The notes below the pieces were generated by a model that was given only the letters and a program-made list of their open reading frames with translations, was not told where the DNA came from and made no database searches. DNA of 8,844 bases from Burkholderiales bacterium (lineage in GTDB: Bacteria > Pseudomonadota > Gammaproteobacteria > Burkholderiales > SG8-39): assembly GCA_025929745.1 (NCBI GenBank), contig JAICPQ010000104.1:1-8844 (forward strand), given 5' to 3'. The translations under genes were made by a program, and so were the position numbers. How positions within the stretch are numbered: position 1 is the first letter of the stretch; each line of letters opens with the position of its first letter. This document shows positions 6,171 through 8,844 of the stretch, one piece after another.

Positions 6171-7060
6171 GCAAACCTCGCAAGCCGCTCGCGCACGAGC
6201 CGGCCGATGTCGAGCGCAAGCTTGAGAACGCGGCGGCCTTCGACGCCGTCCACGGCAGGCGGGTTGCGCTTCTGAACCGCCTCGAGGAAAGCCTGCGCCT
6301 GCGCTTCCAGGGCATCGCCGCCGGCATGGGTCTCCTCGGTCTCTTGGATCGCTCCTTCGCTCTGACGCACGTAGCGCAGCTTCCCGCCCTGCAGGTCGGC
6401 GGAGGCGTAGAGCCCGGGCTGGAATACCCGGAATTTGCGCACCACGGCCTGGCTCACGCGGCTCGATGAAAGATCGGCGACACAGCCGTTGGCGAATTCG
6501 ACGCGCGCCGAGGCAATATCGATGTCGCTGGTGAGCACGCGAAAGCCGCACGCGCTCACAGCGCTCACCTCGACGCGCGCGAGCGAGAGCGCAAGGTCAA
6601 GGTCATGGATCATGAGGTCGAGGATCACGTCGACTTCGGCGCCGCGCTGCTTGAAGCCGGCGAGCCGCTCGGCATCGATATAGAGCGGCCGGTCGACGCG
6701 CGCGGCGAGCGCGCGAAAGGCGCTGCTGTAGCGCTGTACGTGGCCGACCTGCAGGACGAGGTTCTTCTTTGCCGCGAGGTCGACGAGGTCGTCGGCCTCG
6801 GCGAGCGTCGCGGCGAGCGGTTTTTCCACGAGTACATGCACACCGCGCTCCAGGCAGGCGCGCGCCACTTCGTGGTGCAGGTCGGTGGGCACAGCCACCA
6901 CGGCGGCGTCGATCTTGCCGATGACGGTCCGGTAGTCCGAGACCGTGGCGCGCGCGGCGTCGCGGTCGACCACCGCGGCGAGCTCAACGCCGGGCAAGCG
7001 CGAAAACTTCTCGGCGTGAAAGCGGCCCATGTGGCCGGCGCCGATCACTGCCAGCTTCAA
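6167..7060 (-). CDS. gnnA: Gfo/Idh/MocA oxidoreductase, probable UDP-GlcNAc 3-dehydrogenase (GnnA-like)
   Basis: A 297-residue NAD(P)-dependent oxidoreductase. The N-terminal Rossmann fold has VIGAGHMG (GxGxxG at 7-12) and the family's EKP motif (79-81, VLVEKPLAAT). The C-terminal half carries VDVILDLMIHDLDL (143-156), which includes the family's catalytic-region His, and the block VSAVSACGFRVLTSDIDIAS followed by CVADLSSSRVSQ and RKFRVFQP. I recognise this combination from oxidoreductases of lipid A loci, described as GnnA in Acidithiobacillus ferrooxidans, which oxidises UDP-GlcNAc at C3 for amination by GnnB. The start is TTG at 7060: it overlaps the preceding stop as TTGA and has GAGGAG 8 nt upstream. 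Between the second strand (AAVVDRDAARA) and SDYRTVIGKID the protein is about 10-14 residues shorter than usual, as if a helix were missing, with no frameshift. Family certain; substrate inferred from context. Confidence 0.83.
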   Translation of the reverse strand: MKLAVIGAGHMGRFHAEKFSRLPGVELAAVVDRDAARATVSDYRTVIGKIDAAVVAVPTDLHHEVARACLERGVHVLVEKPLAATLAEADDLVDLAAKKNLVLQVGHVQRYSSAFRALAARVDRPLYIDAERLAGFKQRGAEVDVILDLMIHDLDLALSLARVEVSAVSACGFRVLTSDIDIASARVEFANGCVADLSSSRVSQAVVRKFRVFQPGLYASADLQGGKLRYVRQSEGAIQETEETHAGGDALEAQAQAFLEAVQKRNPPAVDGVEGRRVLKLALDIGRLVRERLARFA

Positions 7061-7908
7061 TAGAAACGCTCCTCGCCCTCGGGGCGGGTCTTGAACCGCT
7101 TGTGCAGCCAGAAATACTGCTCGGGCATTTCGAGCACGCGCTCCTCGACGAACGCCAGCATGCGCCGCGCGTCGGCGTAGTCATCGCCGCTCGGAAAATC
7201 GCTCCATGCAGGGTAGAGCCGCGCGACATAACCGCCCGCCGGCAGCATGCGCGTCACGCACGGCACGACGGCCGCGCCGGTCGTGCGCGCAATATACGCG
7301 AGTCCGGTCACCGTGGCGGCGAGCACGCCGAAAAACGGGACGAATACGGCGCGCTTGGGACCGAAATCGAGGTCAGGCAGGTAATAGAAAAGCGCGCCCG
7401 AATCGATGAGGGCGATTCCTTTCTTGATTCCCCCCTGGCGCGGATACATGACGCCGCCGAAACGCGTGCGCCCGGCGTAGAGGCGAGCTTCGAAACGGGG
7501 ATTCTTCTGCCGCGAATACATCATGGCGACGGGATAGTCGAGCGCGAGGCGCGCGAGCGTGGCCTCGAATCCCACAAAGTGCGGCGCGAACACGATGGTT
7601 TTTCCGCCCTTGAGGTGCTCGACGCCTTCCAGGCGCACCAGCCGTTCGATGCGCGCGCGCGGCGACCACCAGAGCATGCCCTGCTCCACGAAAGCGCGAC
7701 AGAAGGCGCGGAAATGTGCTCGCGCAAGCGCCTCGCGCTGCGCATCCGACTTCTGCGGAAAGCACTTGGCGAGATTGATGCGCGTCACCTTGCGACGCTC
7801 GGGGATCAGCCAGAAGAAAAGCGAGCCGACGCCGTGGCCGATCGCGGCCTGCATGCCGAGCGGCAGAAAGTGCACGAGCCACATCAAGGCGAAGACGATG
7901 CGCGTCAT
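7057..7908 (-). CDS. lpxL: LpxL-type lipid A late acyltransferase (second copy)
   Basis: A 283-residue lauroyl/myristoyl-transferase-like enzyme of the LpxL/LpxM/LpxP (HtrB) family, acting on the cytoplasmic face of the inner membrane to add a secondary acyl chain to lipid A. An N-terminal hydrophobic anchor spans about residues 4-36. The catalytic HX4E motif is HFVGFE (His110, Glu115). Further landmarks are YSRQKNPRFE (131-140), YYLPDLDFG with the PFFG that follows (176-194), and the C-terminal EQYFWLHKRFKTRP (263-276), the family's tail signature. The start ATG at 7908 overlaps the stop of the upstream acyltransferase gene as ATGA. The frame continues upstream, but that part overlies the previous gene and would delay the membrane anchor. 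No good ribosome site is visible, so translation probably depends on coupling. Which position is acylated and with what chain length cannot be told. Confidence 0.9.
   Translation of the reverse strand: MTRIVFALMWLVHFLPLGMQAAIGHGVGSLFFWLIPERRKVTRINLAKCFPQKSDAQREALARAHFRAFCRAFVEQGMLWWSPRARIERLVRLEGVEHLKGGKTIVFAPHFVGFEATLARLALDYPVAMMYSRQKNPRFEARLYAGRTRFGGVMYPRQGGIKKGIALIDSGALFYYLPDLDFGPKRAVFVPFFGVLAATVTGLAYIARTTGAAVVPCVTRMLPAGGYVARLYPAWSDFPSGDDYADARRMLAFVEERVLEMPEQYFWLHKRFKTRPEGEERFY
7069..7074 (-). promoter_or_regulatory. Ribosome binding site supporting the TTG start of gnnA
   Basis: GAGGAG on the minus strand, 8 nt before the TTG at 7060, located within the last codons of the preceding acyltransferase gene. 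It is the main reason to accept a TTG start, since no ATG or GTG lies in the first residues before the nucleotide-binding motif. Confidence 0.7.
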
Positions 7909-8756
7909 GCCGGTTTCGGTTTCGCGCCCGCCGGGGTCTTGTAGCGGTTGTAACCCCACAAATACTGTTCGGGTCGCTGGCGGATGAGCTCTTCGAGGAC
8001 GCGGTTCAAATGCCGGACCGGCGATTCGTTAACAAGGGGCGGCGGTAGCGGCCTTAGCGCGATGCGGTATCCACCACCGCGCGGCAGGCGCTCCGCGTAC
8101 GCGAGAAAGCACGCCACGTCCGGCCGGCGGGCGAGCTTCGGCGCAAGCGTGCCCGTGTACGCAAGCTTGCCGAAGAAGGGTTCCCATTCCCCTTCCCCGC
8201 CGCCGGGCACCTGGTCAGGCAGAAAGCCCACGGCCTCGCGCCGCTTGAGCGCGGCGAAGACCTCGCGCACGCCGCGACGATTGGCGGGCGCGAGGCGCAC
8301 GCCGCCGCGGCCGCGGCCGGCTCGCATCAGCCGATCGAGCCAGGCAAGCTTGGGCGGCCGGTAGAGGACAGTGATGGGCAACTCACGCGCCGCGTAGTGC
8401 GCGGCGATTTCGAAGCAGCCCATGTGCGGCGTCAGCAAGAGGAGCGCCTTGCCTTGCGCGCGCGCCGCGTCCAGCGCGGCCATTCCATCCACCGCGCGCA
8501 CCAAAGCCGCGACTTCGTTCTGCGGTCGCAGCCACATCGCGGGCGTCTCGAGGAGCATCTGTCCGGCGTGCGCGATTGCCGCACGCCGCACGTTCGCATC
8601 GCGATAACCGGCGCGTTCGAGGTTCTGGCGCAGATGCCGACGGTACGTGGGCGAGATCCCATAAATCGCCCACCCGAGCAGACTTCCCATGCGTTGCAAA
8701 AACCAGAGCGGCAGGCCCGCAAGAACACCGAGAGCAATCCTGGGGAGACGCGGCAA
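7905..8756 (-). CDS. LpxL/HtrB-family lysophospholipid acyltransferase (first copy)
   Basis: A 283-residue member of the same LpxL/HtrB family, first gene of the operon. The N-terminal segment RIALGVLAGLPLWFLQRMGSLLGWAIYG (6-33) is the expected membrane anchor. The catalytic motif is HMGCFE (His111, Glu116). The substrate-side motifs are FLPDQVPG (178-185) with EWEPFFG and TGTLAPKLA after it, and the C-terminal EQYLWGYNRYKTP (263-275) is the family tail. The LPDQVPG form differs from the LPDLDFG of the next gene, so the two are old paralogues with likely different acyl or position specificity. I choose the TTG at 8756, which has AAGGA 9 nt upstream and starts just before the anchor. A TTG at 8801 in the same frame would add 15 residues without family similarity and would overlap the metK start codon. 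Whether this is the LpxL or LpxM equivalent cannot be decided. Confidence 0.88.
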   Translation of the reverse strand: MPRLPRIALGVLAGLPLWFLQRMGSLLGWAIYGISPTYRRHLRQNLERAGYRDANVRRAAIAHAGQMLLETPAMWLRPQNEVAALVRAVDGMAALDAARAQGKALLLLTPHMGCFEIAAHYAARELPITVLYRPPKLAWLDRLMRAGRGRGGVRLAPANRRGVREVFAALKRREAVGFLPDQVPGGGEGEWEPFFGKLAYTGTLAPKLARRPDVACFLAYAERLPRGGGYRIALRPLPPPLVNESPVRHLNRVLEELIRQRPEQYLWGYNRYKTPAGAKPKPA

Positions 8757-8760
8757 GTTT

Positions 8761-8769
8761 TGGTATCCT
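8761..8769 (+). promoter_or_regulatory. Candidate extended -10 promoter element for metK
   Basis: TGGTATCCT on the plus strand fits an extended -10 (TG, one base, then TATCCT, 4 of 6 to consensus). A transcript would start near 8776, giving a leader of about 25 nt to the metK ATG. No good -35 lies upstream, which extended -10 promoters can tolerate. The same bases, read on the other strand, are the ribosome site of the divergent acyltransferase gene, so the resemblance may be accidental. Confidence 0.3.
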
Positions 8770-8770
8770 T
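8765..8770 (-). promoter_or_regulatory. Ribosome binding site supporting the TTG start of the first acyltransferase
   Basis: The minus strand reads AAGGAT, with AAGGA 9 nt before the TTG at 8756. It is the best Shine-Dalgarno in the interval and favours this start over the upstream TTG at 8801. Confidence 0.6.
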
Positions 8771-8800
8771 GCGGCCTTCCCACTAGCAGAAACGCCGGCA

Positions 8801-8844
8801 ATGAGCGATTTTCTATTTACCTCCGAATCGGTGTCCGAAGGCCA
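8801..8844 (+). CDS. metK: S-adenosylmethionine synthetase MetK (partial, first 14 codons)
   Basis: The 44 bases to the window edge encode MSDFLFTSESVSEG followed by the first two bases of a His codon. This is the highly conserved MetK N-terminus, whose SEGHPDK stretch begins the ATP/methionine binding region. The enzyme makes SAM from methionine and ATP in the cytoplasm. Only the start is present. It is transcribed divergently from the acyltransferase operon with 44 bp between the start codons. That gap is too short for a SAM- or SAH-type riboswitch, and no clear Shine-Dalgarno precedes the ATG. SAM is the methyl donor for RlmI at the far end of the divergent operon, though this is not evidence of joint control. 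Confidence 0.93.
   Translation, partial: MSDFLFTSESVSEG

Noticed and set aside
6171..6551. N-terminal extension of the aminotransferase by 127 codons
   Set aside because: It lies on the C-terminal part of gnnA in another frame and lacks domain similarity; the ATG at 6170 has GAGG upstream and matches the family start.
8757..8800. SAM- or SAH-responsive riboswitch ahead of metK
   Set aside because: Only 44 bp separate the divergent start codons, with no room for a known aptamer unless it lay within the acyltransferase coding sequence, and no pairing pattern of that kind was seen.
8757..8801. Extended acyltransferase start at the TTG at 8801
   Set aside because: The 15 extra residues precede the membrane anchor without family similarity and have no ribosome site, while AAGGA supports the TTG at 8756.

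Overview
This is a gene-dense, GC-rich window with almost no non-coding DNA. It reads as a proteobacterial chromosome, most likely betaproteobacterial. The block metK | lipid A late acyltransferases | dapF | DUF484 | xerC is an arrangement I associate with Betaproteobacteria, and the residue-level matches of RlmI, XerC and DapF are proteobacterial in character. Nothing in the window looks like a plasmid, phage or IS element.

Layout from the right edge, in the direction most genes are read (minus strand). The first 14 codons of metK (SAM synthetase) run rightward from 8801. Divergent from it, after a gap of only 44 bp, starts a long leftward operon: two tandem LpxL/HtrB-type acyltransferases (8756-7905 and 7908-7057), a GnnA-type sugar-nucleotide oxidoreductase (7060-6167), a GnnB-type DegT aminotransferase (6170-5079), dapF (5082-4282), a DUF484 gene (4285-3641), xerC (3671-2775) and rlmI (2778-1603). 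Six of the seven junctions are 4-nt stop/start overlaps (ATGA, TTGA or GTGA); the DUF484/xerC junction is a 31-nt overlap. The operon ends in a perfect 8-bp stem-loop that begins on the last base of the rlmI stop codon. A second leftward unit follows: a COG0523/CobW-type metallochaperone GTPase (1552-557) and, with zero spacing, an ABC-transporter ATPase (556 to beyond base 1) that is cut by the window edge.

How the genes fit together. The two acyltransferases plus the GnnA/GnnB pair form an outer-membrane lipid A module. GnnA and GnnB would convert UDP-GlcNAc to its 3-amino analogue, so that lipid A carries amide-linked instead of ester-linked acyl chains at position 3, and the LpxL-type enzymes would add secondary acyl chains. 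DapF feeds meso-diaminopimelate to peptidoglycan and lysine, XerC resolves chromosome dimers and RlmI methylates 23S rRNA. The second unit pairs a metal-handling GTPase with an ABC ATPase of the MacB/LolD type.

The most notable feature is the gnnA-gnnB pair sitting inside an otherwise conventional lpxL-dapF-xerC operon. Four of the eight operon genes are best read with non-ATG starts (two TTG, two GTG), which automatic callers may misplace. No RNA genes, CRISPR arrays, insertion sequences or attachment sites were seen.
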